Below, in pieces: positions 25,786 through 36,135 of a DNA stretch of 47,767 nt (position 1 is its first letter; each line of letters begins with the position of its first letter). The notes beneath the pieces are model-generated. The model was not told the origin of the DNA. It saw only the letters and a list, made by a program, of their open reading frames with translations, and made no database searches. Source of the DNA: Acidobacteriota bacterium (GTDB lineage: Bacteria > Acidobacteriota > Terriglobia > Terriglobales > Acidobacteriaceae); contig JAKAQS010000004.1 of the NCBI GenBank assembly GCA_021819585.1, positions 1 through 47,767 on the forward strand, written 5' to 3'. Both the position numbers and the translations under genes were made by a program.

Positions 25786-26536
25786 CGGCTCTCCGTTCTG
25801 TTTGACCCAACGGGTCGCGGGCGATTTCCGCACACTCAGACCGTCAGCGTCGACAGAATGGCCGCACGGAAATTTTCGTCCCGAACCGATGCGAGTCGTG
25901 ATTGCTTGTAGGATTCCAACTGTCTATCGCTCCGCCGCATAGACCTTGGGTTTGACTCGATGAGCTGGTGATGGGACTCAACGAAGCAGGAACTGGTTCT
26001 TGGACCGAAGCGGCTGACAAGACTCTGAATGCATGATGGTTGTAGCGAAGCGTCTTTTCAACAGTCCTGCGTGACGGCATAGAGCAAGGGCAAACGCGTC
26101 TTAATTCCCATCGCTGAGCATTCCGAGCTTGTAGTTGCGACCCCACGTGGCGGCGAGGCGTTTTCCGTGAACGCTGAGCCTGAAGTTTTTGGCCTGTTTG
26201 AGGGGACTCAGGGCGATGCGGTTGAAAGGAGGCGGATCCAAGGCCTCCGCTCTCGCTCTCAAGAATACGAAGCATGCCCCCCTAAGGTGGACTTCAGGCG
26301 GGTCCGTCTTACGCAACCGAGTGGCGGCGATGGAGATCCTAAAATTCCAAATCTCGATTCGAGCGGGAGAGACGGGGCGTCCGCTTATGGCCCAAAACTT
26401 GGTACGCCGCGCTTTACAAGCACTGAGCCGCCCCCCGCTCGACGACCGGCCGAATCCTGATTCAACCACTGAATTGAAAGCAATGCGCGGAGAAATTGTT
26501 CGCCCCCCCGCTGCGCTCCAGGAGCCCTTGTCGCCG
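25786..26536. other. 751-base stretch without a supported gene
   Basis: This region lies upstream of mrr and downstream of the esterase gene. Open frames on both strands are low-quality and overlap each other. No inverted-repeat ends, transposase fragment or tRNA end was seen. It may be decayed DNA at the edge of an acquired segment. Confidence 0.45.
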
Positions 26537-27712
26537 CTACGGCCTCCCCCTCCCTGCCGCAGTAGTTCGTTCTGTCGCAGACGCTCCATACCTCTGCCAG
26601 ACATACTCCAGCGCTTCAGGCAGTGTTTCAAGCCGGACGCCGTGGTCAACGTGGCCGGCGTCTTCCGCAAAGACAAATTGATAGTGATAGAGCTTCTCAG
26701 AGAGCACGCGGGCCATGCGCTCATTGGCCAACACCCAGTCGTGCATCCCGTCGCGCATCGAATTGGGGTTCAGCAGATCGTGATCGCCTACTTCCAGCCA
26801 TATGCGAATGGGCTTGCGTGGGCTGCCGGAGATCAGCTTCTCATGGAACTCCCACGCGCCGTGTGGCGTGGCAGGGTTGAACGGCCACTGCTGGTTGACG
26901 AAGGTTCCTGAATAAGAGAGGACGCGGTGGTAGAGGTCCGGGCGGTACCAGGCCATCTCTAGCGCCGCCGCGCCGCCTGAACTGCCGCCCATGGTGGCGC
27001 GGCCATCAGGGTTATGCGTGAGGCGAACATGAGCCTGGGCTTCCACCCGCGGCAGAACCTCCGCTTCGACGAACTCGGCGTAGCGGCCCGACATCGTGTC
27101 ATATTCCAGGCCTCGCTCGCTGCCCTGCGCATCCTGTCCGCCATTGGCGATTGAGATTCCAATCATCACCGGGATGCGATGCTCCGCGATCAGCGCGTCA
27201 AGAGCGGCAAACAGCATCCAGTCCGGGCCATCCGCGCCCACGATGAACGGCGCCGCCGTGCCCGGCTTGTAACCCGCAGGGACGTAGACGGCGACCTCGC
27301 GGGTCCATGGAGCAGGGTGGCTGTTCGTCACGATCATCTTTGCAGGATTGTTGGGGTCGGCTTGGCCGACAACGTTCGGAGTGCGGGCGATTCCGGGGTA
27401 GATTTTGCTCGCGGCCGAAGTCATCGTGAAAACTGTAACCCTGCCATGGGCGAAGTGCGGGACCACACCTTTGGGATGTGGTTCTGCCGCAAAGGCAGCT
27501 AGCTCGGGCGCAGGCGTATGCGTCGGCCCCAGGATGAAGTTGCCATCAGCGCCCGGCGACGGGAGATGGCCGTCGGGAAGCCGCACAGCCTTCACAAAGC
27601 CCGGGCTGTTGGGGTCGCGCGTCGGCGGCGTGGGACGCTGCGCCGGTGCGCTCTGCAATGCGAAACCAAAGAACACAGCGGTGAGAAGAAGAGTTGCTGG
27701 CCGGGACTGCAA
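26537..27712 (-). CDS. secreted esterase, enterochelin esterase-like alpha/beta hydrolase
   Basis: This 391-residue exported serine hydrolase starts at a TTG (27712) backed by GGAGG six bases upstream; no nearer ATG gives the signal peptide ([20 protein letters not shown]). The body resembles the Fes/Esterase D group: [13 protein letters not shown] precedes the catalytic domain, the nucleophile elbow is [11 protein letters not shown] (Ser244), [14 protein letters not shown] supplies the acidic residue and [10 protein letters not shown] the His. Substrates of this group include siderophore esters, feruloyl and acetyl esters of polysaccharides. An N-terminal region before the hydrolase (about residues 60-130) may be an Ig-like domain. 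No siderophore or xylan genes are nearby, so the substrate stays open. Confidence 0.85.
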   Translation of the reverse strand: MQSRPATLLLTAVFFGFALQSAPAQRPTPPTRDPNSPGFVKAVRLPDGHLPSPGADGNFILGPTHTPAPELAAFAAEPHPKGVVPHFAHGRVTVFTMTSAASKIYPGIARTPNVVGQADPNNPAKMIVTNSHPAPWTREVAVYVPAGYKPGTAAPFIVGADGPDWMLFAALDALIAEHRIPVMIGISIANGGQDAQGSERGLEYDTMSGRYAEFVEAEVLPRVEAQAHVRLTHNPDGRATMGGSSGGAAALEMAWYRPDLYHRVLSYSGTFVNQQWPFNPATPHGAWEFHEKLISGSPRKPIRIWLEVGDHDLLNPNSMRDGMHDWVLANERMARVLSEKLYHYQFVFAEDAGHVDHGVRLETLPEALEYVWQRYGASATERTTAAGRGRP

Positions 27713-28024
27713 GGCAGACCTCCGCGAAGGAAACCGGGATGGCCGAATTGTAGCGGGTCGGACTCGTGGCTATCCACTGGTCAGGCAAGAAGACCGGAGG
27801 CGAGAGAGGATCTCGGTTCCTGTTCACGAGATTGCCATCCGATCACGGAGGACTGTGTCCCACAGTGCTACACTCAGAGGAGTTTTCCTGTGGGAGGGTC
27901 TACCGAAGCAGCCGTGAAGGCGGCGCCTTCTCTGGGGAATTCGCTGTCTTCAAGGCTCTGGCGAGTTTCCTGGCGAACTTCTAGCCCACTCTCGATGCAA
28001 CCCCGCCTCAAGGAACCACCAGGC
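27713..28024. other. 312-base divergent intergenic region
   Basis: The region lies between the esterase gene and the YifB-type gene and should carry promoters for both. The plus-strand frame of the downstream gene stays open through it, but no family similarity is seen before 28025. Confidence 0.5.
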
Positions 28025-29641
28025 ATGCTCTTCAAAGCTCGCAGCGCGGCCGTCTACGGAATTGACGCTCACATTATCGACGTAGAGATTGACTTCTCCG
28101 GCACGATCGCGAAAGAAGAGATCTTCGCCACCGTGGGTCTTCCCGATGCCGCGGTGCGCGAGAGCCGGGACCGGGTTCGCTCGGCGATCAAAAACTCCGG
28201 CTTCGACTTGCCTCCCACCCGCATCACCATCAACCTGGCTCCCGCCGATCTGAAAAAAGAGGGCTCGGGCTTCGATCTGCCCATCGCCATCGGCATTCTG
28301 GGGGCTTACGGAGCGCTCTCCATCAAGGACATCGCCGACTTTGTCCTGGTGGGGGAGTTGGGGCTGGATGGCTCTCTGCGCGCGGTTCAGGGGATGCTGC
28401 CCATCGCCATTGCAGCCCGTGCGGCCGGCATCCACAACCTGGTGATCCCGGCGGCGAATGCGCGCGAGGCTGCGGTAGTCGCCGGCGTCAATGTTTATCC
28501 GGTTCGTTCGCTGCTGGAGGTTAGGGAGCTTTTGAACTCCGCCTCCGGCGTCTCCGGCAGCCAGCCCCAACTGTTTGCTCAACCCCTGTCCGTGGATAGC
28601 GCCAGCCTGTTGAATGAAGCTCTGGAGTACCCGGCGGACTTCCGCGACGTTCGGGGCCAGCAGGTGGCCAAACGGGCTCTGGAGGTCGCCGCCGCCGGAG
28701 GCCACAACATCCTGATGATCGGCCCACCCGGCTCCGGCAAGACGATGCTGGCCAAGCGGCTTCCCTCCATCCTGGCGCCGCTGCGCTTTGAAGAGGCCCT
28801 GGAGACCACCAAGATCCACTCGGTCGCCGGCATCCTCAATCGCGATGAAGGTCTGGTGACCCACCGCCCCTTTCGCTCTCCGCACCACACGATCTCAGAC
28901 GCCGGACTGATTGGCGGCGGCGTGATGCCTCGGCCGGGAGAGGTCTCTCTGGCGCATAACGGCCTTCTCTTTCTGGACGAACTTCCGGAGTTTCCCCGCA
29001 ACGTTCTGGAGGTTCTGCGCCAACCCCTGGAAGACGGTCAGGTGACCATCTCCCGGGCGGCCATGTCGCTCTCCTTTCCGGCTCGCTTCATGCTCGCCGC
29101 AGCCATGAATCCCTGTCCCTGCGGATACTTCAATGACAAATCCAGGGAGTGCATGTGTACCCCGCCCATGATCCAGCGCTATGTCAGCAAGGTGAGCGGC
29201 CCGCTTCTGGACCGAATCGACATCCATATTGAGGTTCCGGCGGTGCAGTACAAGGAGTTGCGGGGAGCCTCCGCCGCCGAAGGTTCGGCGGAGATTCGCG
29301 CCCGGGTGCTGGCCGCCCGCGAGATCCAGCATGACCGCTTTCTGCAGTACGGAGCCAAACCCGCTGCCAAAGCCTCCAAAGGCACTCCTCGCGCCGCCGG
29401 CGCCTTTGCCAACGCCCAGATGTCCACCCAGCAGATCCGGACCTTCTGCGAACTTTCCACGGATGCGGAGAGGTTGCTGGAGCGAGCCATGCAGCAGCAA
29501 GGGCTCAGCGCCCGGGCTCACGACCGCATCCTCAAGGTAGCGCGCACTATCGCCGACCTGGACAGATCCGCTTCCATCTCCGTGCCACACATCGCGGAGG
29601 CCATTCAATATCGCACCCTCGACCGCAGCTACTGGTCCTGA
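28025..29641 (+). CDS. YifB/ComM family Mg-chelatase-like AAA+ ATPase
   Basis: This 538-residue protein belongs to the ComM/YifB group, hexameric helicase-like ATPases that promote branch migration when foreign DNA is integrated during natural transformation. The N-terminal Lon-protease-like domain begins [16 protein letters not shown] and contains [20 protein letters not shown]. The AAA+ domain has Walker [11 protein letters not shown] and the Walker B strand [10 protein letters not shown]. The zinc-like cysteine stretch [17 protein letters not shown] and the C-terminal chelatase helices ([18 protein letters not shown]) match the family. ATG 28025 is chosen because it begins the conserved domain; AAGGA lies upstream. 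The gene stands alone. Confidence 0.93.
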   Translation: MLFKARSAAVYGIDAHIIDVEIDFSGTIAKEEIFATVGLPDAAVRESRDRVRSAIKNSGFDLPPTRITINLAPADLKKEGSGFDLPIAIGILGAYGALSIKDIADFVLVGELGLDGSLRAVQGMLPIAIAARAAGIHNLVIPAANAREAAVVAGVNVYPVRSLLEVRELLNSASGVSGSQPQLFAQPLSVDSASLLNEALEYPADFRDVRGQQVAKRALEVAAAGGHNILMIGPPGSGKTMLAKRLPSILAPLRFEEALETTKIHSVAGILNRDEGLVTHRPFRSPHHTISDAGLIGGGVMPRPGEVSLAHNGLLFLDELPEFPRNVLEVLRQPLEDGQVTISRAAMSLSFPARFMLAAAMNPCPCGYFNDKSRECMCTPPMIQRYVSKVSGPLLDRIDIHIEVPAVQYKELRGASAAEGSAEIRARVLAAREIQHDRFLQYGAKPAAKASKGTPRAAGAFANAQMSTQQIRTFCELSTDAERLLERAMQQQGLSARAHDRILKVARTIADLDRSASISVPHIAEAIQYRTLDRSYWS

Positions 29642-30176
29642 TGCCTCGCAGACTGTCGGTGGGGAGGTGACCGATCCGCAGCCGGCGCTGAGGAGCAGGA
29701 AGAGTCTTGAGAACGGCAAGATCCAATTTTCAATAGATTCAACCCCGTCTTTCACCAAAAAAAGGATTGACCCGGTAACCTTGCACGAGTTATGGTTCAA
29801 ATAGCAGGAAAAAGGGCCCAAAAGCTGCTTCCATCAGGGATTCAGGATAGAGTTTCTGTGCTGATCTGGTGGGCGTGGCTGATGTCTTGCGGACATTCCT
29901 CCCAATGTCGATCTCCGGACGACACGAGAATTCCTCGTAAATCGCTGGGGGGACAGGCCCGCCAATCCCAACCTGCCTCGTGAAGTGGCTGTACCCTACA
30001 TCTTTCGCTCCGCTGCGCAATTTGCGCAAAGGATGGATGCGCCTTCCTTGCAACTCGCGCGTCTAATACGGTTAACCGGGCTTGTCTGCGGCTTCAAGGC
30101 GGCAAGCCACGAGGTATCCCCACCATGGGCGCAGTGCAACGACGCCCGGAACCTCGCTACACCAGGAGAATCATTC
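29642..30176. other. 535-base stretch without a supported gene
   Basis: Short frames on both strands have no recognisable product. The right end should hold the promoter of the small omega-like gene at 30177. No 6S, SRP, RNase P or tmRNA signature was seen. Confidence 0.45.
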
Positions 30177-30398
30177 ATGCGCTCTGATCTGATCTTTGGT
30201 GCTCTTACGCACGTGAAGAACCGCTACAAGCTCTGCCAGCTTGCCTCGAAGGCGACTCGCAAGCTGCACAAGCCCAACACCCGCGTGCAGGACACCGCCA
30301 ACGAAGTCTTCGACCGCTTCAAAGACACCATTCCCATGGACACCACTGCGGAATCCAGCCTTGAGGCGCTCTCTGGCTCAGAGCGTCGCGCCGCCTAA
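30177..30398 (+). CDS. probable RNA polymerase omega-subunit-like small protein
   Basis: This 73-residue protein starts at ATG 30177 behind a good AGGAG. It begins MRSDLIFGALTHVKNRYKL and continues CQLASKATRKLHKPNTRVQD. The pattern 'NRYxLxxxASKATRxL' parallels the conserved core of the omega subunit ('NRFELVLLAAKRARxL'), and the length suits omega, which stabilises beta-prime and helps assemble RNA polymerase. Similar short proteins seem to occur widely in acidobacteria. No gmk or coaBC gene, the usual neighbours of rpoZ, is present; the next gene is rho. The omega assignment is by short motif only; a lineage-specific regulator is the alternative. Confidence 0.55.
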   Translation: MRSDLIFGALTHVKNRYKLCQLASKATRKLHKPNTRVQDTANEVFDRFKDTIPMDTTAESSLEALSGSERRAA

Positions 30399-30751
30399 CT
30401 ACAGTCTTGCGTCTACAGGTGACGGCCTCTGTCCACCATCATCTTTTGGAGGCCGTTGCCAGAGCAGCAGCAGATCGCAAACCGAGCTGAAAGCAATCCA
30501 GCCGAAGCCGAGTCCGCTTAGCCGGTGCATCTTCATTCCGCTGAGTCTTGCGCCGGAGCTTCCTTTTCCTCGTCCAGGTCTGCTAGGCTGAAGGCAATTT
30601 CAGCATCATAATCCGAAGTCATCGCGTACTCCCATACTCTTCGTCTTTCTGCTTCGACCCTCCGCATCACAGGCGCACCCGGCGCTCCGCCGTAGCAGCG
30701 CGATTCCGCAAGACCATCCCTTCGCATCATTCCGCCCCCCCCAAAAAATCT
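30399..30751. other. 353-base leader region upstream of rho
   Basis: The region contains a strong hairpin at 30422-30456 and then a pyrimidine-rich tract running up to the rho start, including a run of eight C at about 30735-30742. A long C-rich leader suits Rho autoregulation, in which Rho terminates its own transcript early. No open frame is convincing. Confidence 0.5.
30422..30456 (+). terminator. hairpin after the omega-like gene
   Basis: ACGGCCTC (30422-30429) and GAGGCCGT (30449-30456) form a perfect eight-base stem with a 19-base loop, 24 bases beyond the omega-like stop codon. It lacks a following U-tract. It could end that transcript or structure the rho leader. Confidence 0.5.
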
Positions 30752-32023
30752 ATGGAAACCACTCAAGCACTCATGACTATCTCCGAGTTGAAAGAAAAAA
30801 GCATTGCCGAACTCGGCAAGCTCGCCCGCGCTCTTGAAATTACAGGCACCAGCGCGCTCCGCAAACAAGACCTCATCTTCAAAATTCTCCAGGCCCAAAG
30901 CGAAAAAGAGGGCCACATCTTCGCGGAAGGCGTTTTGGAGATACTTCCCGACGGCTACGGATTTCTCCGCTCCCCGGACTACAACTACCTTCCCGGCCCG
31001 GATGACATCTATGTCTCTCCCTCCCAGATCCGCAAGTTCGATCTGAAGACGGGAGACACGATCTCCGGCAACGTGCGCAGCCCCCACGAAGGGGAGAAGT
31101 ACTTTGCGCTGGTCAAGATCGAAGCGATTAATTTCGAGAGCCCGGAGGAGACCCGCAACAAGATTCTCTTCGACAACCTGACCCCGCTCTATCCCCAGGA
31201 ACACATCAAGATGGAGACCGTGAAAGACGGCATCTCCGGCCGGGTGATGGACCTGCTGTGCCCCATTGGCAAGGGCCAGCGTGGACTGATTGTGGCTCCG
31301 CCCCGCACCGGCAAGACGGTCCTGATGCAGTCCATCGCCAACTCGATTACGGCCAATCATCCGGAGATTGTTCTCATCGTGCTGCTGATCGACGAGCGGC
31401 CGGAAGAGGTGACCGACATGCAGCGCTCGGTGAAGGGCGAGGTTATCTCCTCCACCTTCGACGAGCCCGCGGCGCGCCACGTGCAAGTGGCGGAGATGGT
31501 GATTGAAAAGGCCAAGCGCCTGGTGGAGCACAAGCGCGATGTGGTCATCCTGCTGGATTCCATTACCCGCCTGGCGCGCGCCTACAACACCATCGTGCCG
31601 CCCAGCGGCAAGGTGCTCTCCGGAGGCGTGGACTCCAACGCGCTGCAGCGCCCCAAGCGTTTCTTTGGCGCGGCGCGCAACATCGAGGAGGGCGGCAGCC
31701 TTACCATCATCGCATCGGCGCTGATCGATACCGGCTCGCGCATGGATGAGGTGATCTTCGAGGAGTTCAAGGGCACCGGCAACATGGAGGTGATCCTGGA
31801 CCGCAAGCTGGTGGACAAGCGCGTCTTCCCGGCCATCGACATTCAACGCTCCGGCACCCGGAAAGAGGAGTTGCTCATTCCCAAGGACGACCTGCAGCGC
31901 ACTTGGATCCTGCGCAAGGTCCTCAATCCCCTATCACCGGTCGAGGCCATGGAGTTGCTCAGCGACAAACTGGGTAAGACGCGCAATAACCAGGAGTTCC
32001 TGCACAACATGAGCTCGCTGTAA
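30752..32023 (+). CDS. rho: transcription termination factor Rho
   Basis: This is the ATP-dependent hexameric RNA helicase that ends transcription, 423 residues, the normal length. The N-terminal helix bundle ([20 protein letters not shown]) is followed by the RNA-binding cold-shock-like domain ([20 protein letters not shown]). The motor domain has Walker [11 protein letters not shown], the Q-loop region [15 protein letters not shown], Walker [18 protein letters not shown] and the R-loop/secondary RNA site [20 protein letters not shown]. No Shine-Dalgarno sequence precedes ATG 30752; the upstream bases are C- and A-rich. A second in-frame ATG at codon 8 is a possible alternative start. It is probably monocistronic. 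Confidence 0.97.
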   Translation: METTQALMTISELKEKSIAELGKLARALEITGTSALRKQDLIFKILQAQSEKEGHIFAEGVLEILPDGYGFLRSPDYNYLPGPDDIYVSPSQIRKFDLKTGDTISGNVRSPHEGEKYFALVKIEAINFESPEETRNKILFDNLTPLYPQEHIKMETVKDGISGRVMDLLCPIGKGQRGLIVAPPRTGKTVLMQSIANSITANHPEIVLIVLLIDERPEEVTDMQRSVKGEVISSTFDEPAARHVQVAEMVIEKAKRLVEHKRDVVILLDSITRLARAYNTIVPPSGKVLSGGVDSNALQRPKRFFGAARNIEEGGSLTIIASALIDTGSRMDEVIFEEFKGTGNMEVILDRKLVDKRVFPAIDIQRSGTRKEELLIPKDDLQRTWILRKVLNPLSPVEAMELLSDKLGKTRNNQEFLHNMSSL

Positions 32024-32063
32024 GAGCTGCTTCCCTGACCTGTTTGCAAACCTGTTCCTATCG

Positions 32064-32092
32064 TGCGAGTCCGCAACCTCCGCAGACTCGCA
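32064..32092 (+). terminator. hairpin downstream of rho
   Basis: TGCGAGTC (32064-32071) pairs perfectly with GACTCGCA (32085-32092), 40 bases past the rho stop, with a 13-base loop. It is followed by AAACG rather than a U-tract, so it may be an RNA 3'-end stabiliser or a weak terminator. Confidence 0.5.
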
Positions 32093-32296
32093 AAACGCTG
32101 CAGGAGCGCTTCACCTGCGCTCTACGTCCGCTCGATGGCCGGGTTGTCACCGATGTTTGCCCGCCGGACGCCTGAAACAGCCCTCGCCTTCAGGTTTTCA
32201 GCAAAGCCAGATGCCTCACCCGCCGCGGTCACTGTAAAACCCTCCTTACCAAAAGGGTGAAGCTTCTCCGTCCATCGAAACATCTATACTTTAAGC

Positions 32297-33874
32297 ATGT
32301 CGCAGACGAACCTTCCACGCACCCTCGGCCAGCTTCGCCACTCAGAGTTCACCCCTGAACGCGTTGCCCGCAGCGTAAAAGACGAACTCCGCGATAACCT
32401 GATTACGCGGCTGCGCGAGATTGCCCCAGGCGGAGCGCGCGAGGGCGAAAGCCTCTTCCCTGGCATCATTGGTTTTGACGACACGGTAATTCCCCAGATC
32501 GTCAACGCCATCCTCTCCCGCCATAACTTCATCCTTTTGGGTCTGCGCGGTCAAGCCAAGTCACGGATTCTGCGCTCCCTGACCACGCTGCTGGACCCCT
32601 ACTGTCCCTTCGTCGCCGGCTCGGAGATCCGCGACAACCCTTACGCTCCGCTGAGCCGGTTCTCGCGCGACCTGATCGCCTCGCTGGGCGACGACACGCC
32701 GATTGCATGGATGACGCCACGCGACCGCTATGTGGAGAAGCTGGCCACCCCGGACGTCACGGTTGCTGACCTGATCGGCGACGTGGACCCCATCAAGGCC
32801 GCGCGCTCCGGTCATGAGCTGGGCAGCGAACTCACCATGCACTATGGCCTTCTTCCTCGCGCCAACCGCGGCATCTTTGCCATCAATGAGGTTCCGGACC
32901 TGGCCGGCAAGATTCAGGTGGCCCTGTTCAACATCATGCAGGAGGGCGATGTTCAGATGAAGGGCTACCCCATCCGTCTCGAACTGGACGTCGCCATCGT
33001 CTTCTCGGCCAATCCCGAGGACTACACAGCGCGCGGCAAGATCGTGACTCCGCTCAAGGACCGCATCGGCAGCGAGATTCGCACCCACTATCCGGAGTCC
33101 CTGGATGAGGCGATCAACATCACCCGGCAAGAGGCCTGGACCGAACGCGGCTATGCCGGCGGCGACAAGACCACTAACGAGATGGTGATTCCACAGTACA
33201 TCCGCCAGATCGTGGAGCAGGTAGCCTTTGCAGCCCGCGAGGACAAGAAGGTGGACAAGCGCTCCGGCGTCTCGCAGCGGCTACCGATCTCCACCATGGA
33301 GCTGGTGGTCTCCAACGCCGAACGAAGGGCTCTGCTGCACGGCGAGAAGCTGGCCGTCCCGAGGGTGGGTGACATCTTCGCCGCGCTGCCGGGCATCACG
33401 GGCAAGATCGAACTGGAGTATGAGGGCGAACTGAAGGGCGCCGAGACCGTCATTCGCGAGATCATTCGTCAGTCGGTGGCCAACATCTATGACTCATACT
33501 TCGCCAACACGGACACCCAGCAGATCGAACAGTGGTTCAACCTCGGCGGAGCTGTCGAACTCAACGACAAGCAGCCATCAAAGGCTGTTTATGCCGAGTT
33601 GAAAACCATTCAAGGCCTCTTCGAGAGACTTGCCCCCTTGAAAATTAACGAACGCTCTCCCATCGAAATCTCCGTCTCCGCGGCGGAGTTTCTCCTGGAG
33701 GGCCTGACCGCGCACAAAAAGATCTCACGCTCCGAAGCCCGCGTCTTTACGGCGGGTGAAAAGCGCCGCCGCATCGAAGAGGCAGCCGGCTTTGGCGAAC
33801 ATGCCCGTGAGCGCCTGCAGGAAGACGCCCTGAACCAGGTTGCTCGCAACCGCACCCGGCGCGGCTTCAACTAA
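32297..33874 (+). CDS. MoxR/Mg-chelatase-type AAA+ ATPase
   Basis: This 525-residue protein is an AAA+ ATPase of the MoxR/ChlI type, chaperone-like motors that usually act with a VWA-domain partner. An N-terminal segment precedes the ATPase core. Walker A is GLRGQAKS (residues 82-89), the Walker B/sensor region includes RGIFAINEVPDL and IVFSANPEDYTARGKIVTPL, and the arginine-finger segment is LKDRIGSEIRTHYP. The C-terminal 200 residues are helical and longer than in short MoxR proteins. TATACT (32285-32290) ends six bases before ATG 32297 and no ribosome binding site is seen, so the transcript may be leaderless. A VWA protein fitting as partner is encoded at 36136, beyond the MFS gene on the other strand. 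Confidence 0.87.
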   Translation: MSQTNLPRTLGQLRHSEFTPERVARSVKDELRDNLITRLREIAPGGAREGESLFPGIIGFDDTVIPQIVNAILSRHNFILLGLRGQAKSRILRSLTTLLDPYCPFVAGSEIRDNPYAPLSRFSRDLIASLGDDTPIAWMTPRDRYVEKLATPDVTVADLIGDVDPIKAARSGHELGSELTMHYGLLPRANRGIFAINEVPDLAGKIQVALFNIMQEGDVQMKGYPIRLELDVAIVFSANPEDYTARGKIVTPLKDRIGSEIRTHYPESLDEAINITRQEAWTERGYAGGDKTTNEMVIPQYIRQIVEQVAFAAREDKKVDKRSGVSQRLPISTMELVVSNAERRALLHGEKLAVPRVGDIFAALPGITGKIELEYEGELKGAETVIREIIRQSVANIYDSYFANTDTQQIEQWFNLGGAVELNDKQPSKAVYAELKTIQGLFERLAPLKINERSPIEISVSAAEFLLEGLTAHKKISRSEARVFTAGEKRRRIEEAAGFGEHARERLQEDALNQVARNRTRRGFN

Positions 33875-34033
33875 CGCGGCGCCACGCGGAGTTGGAGATT
33901 CTCTACCAACAGCATTGACGGGACGCGGTATGCACCACCAGCTTTGGCTCCGTTGACTGCGCTTACAAGCTGCACAGCTTTGCCGTCTTCAGCAGCGTCC
34001 GCCCCTGACCTGTGGAGCGGCCCCCGATCCGCC

Positions 34034-35665
34034 TCAGTCGATCGGCGCTACCTCTTTGGAGCGGAACTTCGGCCTCTTCATCAGGTATCCCACTGGAATC
34101 AGGCAAGCGACCAGCACCACGAGCACATGCACGGTATCGACGTAGGCCAGCGTGCTGGCCTGCACATTCATCATGTTGTAGATCCGGGCAGAGGCCCGCG
34201 CACCGGCGCCCGCCGCAGAGTAGCCACTGGACTCCAGCGAGGACTTAATGCCTTGGTACAGCGATTGATAGGCGCTCGATCCGTTGTAGACATTGGCGGC
34301 AAGGTAGTGTTGATGCACCTGCGCTCGCCTGGCCAGCATCGTGCTGATAAAGGAGATCCCGATGCTGCCTCCAATGTTGCGCGCCAGCGCCGTCATGCCG
34401 GAGACCTCGTTGTTCTTCTCCTGGGGAATGCCGACATAGCTCATCACGCTGATGGGAACGAAGAGAAACGGCATGCCCAGCACCATCACCACCCGCCAAC
34501 TGGCTGCATCCCAGAAGGTGATTCCCGGGTAAACCCCTGCAATCCTCCAGATGCCGATGGTGAGCAAGGTGAATCCATAGGTGATCATCAGACGCGGATC
34601 CACCCTTTGGCCCACATAGCCCACGATGGGAAACATCGTGATCAGCACCAGGCCTCCGGCGGAGAGCGCCAATCCGGCCTCCGTGGCCGTATAGCCCATC
34701 ATCACCTGCAGAAACTGAGGAATCATCACCGTTGTGGCATAGAGCGCCGCACCGATGATCAGCATCACGATCTGGGACATGGCAAAGTTGCGCCGGGTGT
34801 ACAGAGAGAGATCCAGGATCGGATGCTCAGCGGTCAACTCCCGGTACAGGAAAGCGACAAGACCGCATCCAGCCACGATGGCGCAGGCGACGATGAAGTG
34901 CGATCCGAACCAGTCGTCCTCCTGACCCTTATCCAGCAAGATCTGGAGTGCTCCAATGGTGAGCGCCAGCAGTCCCAGCCCAATGCCGTCGATGCCACCG
35001 AGTTTGGCCCGCACCCTCTTGAGATAAGGTGGATCCTCCACGATCCGGCTGGTGAGCAGAAGAGAGAGAATACCCACCGGAATATTCAGAAAGAAGATCC
35101 ATCGCCAGGTAAAGTTGTCCGTGATCCATCCTCCCACCGTAGGCCCGATCGCCGGCGCCAGCACCACAGCCATACCGTACATGCTGAAAGCCATGCTGCG
35201 CTTCTCCGGAGCGAAGGTGTCGGCCAGGATGGCGCGCTCACTCGGCTGCAGCCCTCCGCCGGCTGCTCCCTGAATCACCCGCAGGACAATCAGCATGGGC
35301 AGAGAGGTCGCCAGCCCGCACAGAAAGGAGAACAGGGTGAAGATCGCGACGCAACTCATGTAGAAGTTCTTGCGTCCGATCCGGTTAGCAATCCAGCCGC
35401 TGATGGGCAGTACAATCGCGTTGGAGACCAGGTAAGAGGTCAGCACCCAGGTGGCCTCCTCATAGGTGGCGCCCAGCGAACCGGCGATGTGCGGCAGCGC
35501 TACATTGGCTATGCTCGAGTCCAGGGCTTCCATGAAGGTAGCCAGCGTCACCGTCAGCGTGATCACCCACGGGTTGAACCGCGGCGCCCACGGCTCATGA
35601 TGAAACTCGTCTTCGGAGTCTCTGTTCGGCGCCTTTTCTGCAGCGACAACGGTAGCCTGTGCCAT
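34034..35665 (-). CDS. DHA2 family MFS multidrug transporter (EmrB/QacA type)
   Basis: This 543-residue inner-membrane protein is a proton-coupled drug exporter with 14 expected membrane helices. TM1 contains TLATFMEALDSSIANVALPH, the DHA2 form of motif D1. The loop after TM2 is GWIANRIGRKNFYMS (motif A). Motif C in TM5 is AVVLAPAIGPTVGGWI. ATG 35665 starts a polar cytoplasmic tail of about 30 residues. No EmrA-type adaptor gene accompanies it. The gene is inserted, on the opposite strand, between the MoxR-type and VWA genes, which normally sit together. Confidence 0.92.
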   Translation of the reverse strand: MAQATVVAAEKAPNRDSEDEFHHEPWAPRFNPWVITLTVTLATFMEALDSSIANVALPHIAGSLGATYEEATWVLTSYLVSNAIVLPISGWIANRIGRKNFYMSCVAIFTLFSFLCGLATSLPMLIVLRVIQGAAGGGLQPSERAILADTFAPEKRSMAFSMYGMAVVLAPAIGPTVGGWITDNFTWRWIFFLNIPVGILSLLLTSRIVEDPPYLKRVRAKLGGIDGIGLGLLALTIGALQILLDKGQEDDWFGSHFIVACAIVAGCGLVAFLYRELTAEHPILDLSLYTRRNFAMSQIVMLIIGAALYATTVMIPQFLQVMMGYTATEAGLALSAGGLVLITMFPIVGYVGQRVDPRLMITYGFTLLTIGIWRIAGVYPGITFWDAASWRVVMVLGMPFLFVPISVMSYVGIPQEKNNEVSGMTALARNIGGSIGISFISTMLARRAQVHQHYLAANVYNGSSAYQSLYQGIKSSLESSGYSAAGAGARASARIYNMMNVQASTLAYVDTVHVLVVLVACLIPVGYLMKRPKFRSKEVAPID

Positions 35666-36135
35666 GCCGTTCCTAAGCGAGTGGGGAGGGTTGGGAGAGT
35701 TGAGAGGGTGACGAGATCCGGGAAAGGCGAAAATGGCCGGCCAGGAGAGACGTGCTTACCGCATCCTCCTGCGCGTCTCATCCAGTCGCCATCTGCCTTT
35801 TTTGTCCCTTCGTTACATTTGCAACTTCGTCGCATTGCGGTCCTGCGGCTTGCCCGGATGGATTGCTCCGCCTAGGGGAGCTTCCCGGCACGTCAGCCGG
35901 CCGAGGACTCCAAAACCTTATTTTAACGGAGAAGCCACGCGAATATTGTTGTCCAACGAAAAACTTACCCGCCGTACTTCTCTACCCCCCCTCGCCGGTG
36001 AGACGAGCCAGACTGCATGGTTCCATCGCGAGATCGAATCCGGATCAGCATCCGCAAACCTCATCGCGCGTCTAATCTAGAGGAGCGTCTCTCTGTCCAA
36101 TCTCGCGTTTCCGCAACGTTCCTCTTTTGGCCACC
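35666..36135. other. 470-base divergent intergenic region
   Basis: It lies between the transporter gene and the VWA gene, and must carry promoters for both. It has one AT-rich patch around 35915-35965. No operator was identified. Confidence 0.45.

Noticed and set aside
30533-31846. 437-codon open frame opposite rho
   Set aside because: Antisense to a highly conserved gene and without recognisable motifs.
33944-35875. 643-codon open frame opposite the DHA2 transporter gene
   Set aside because: The product is rich in His, Arg and Gln without domain structure, and the opposite strand encodes a clear 14-helix transporter.
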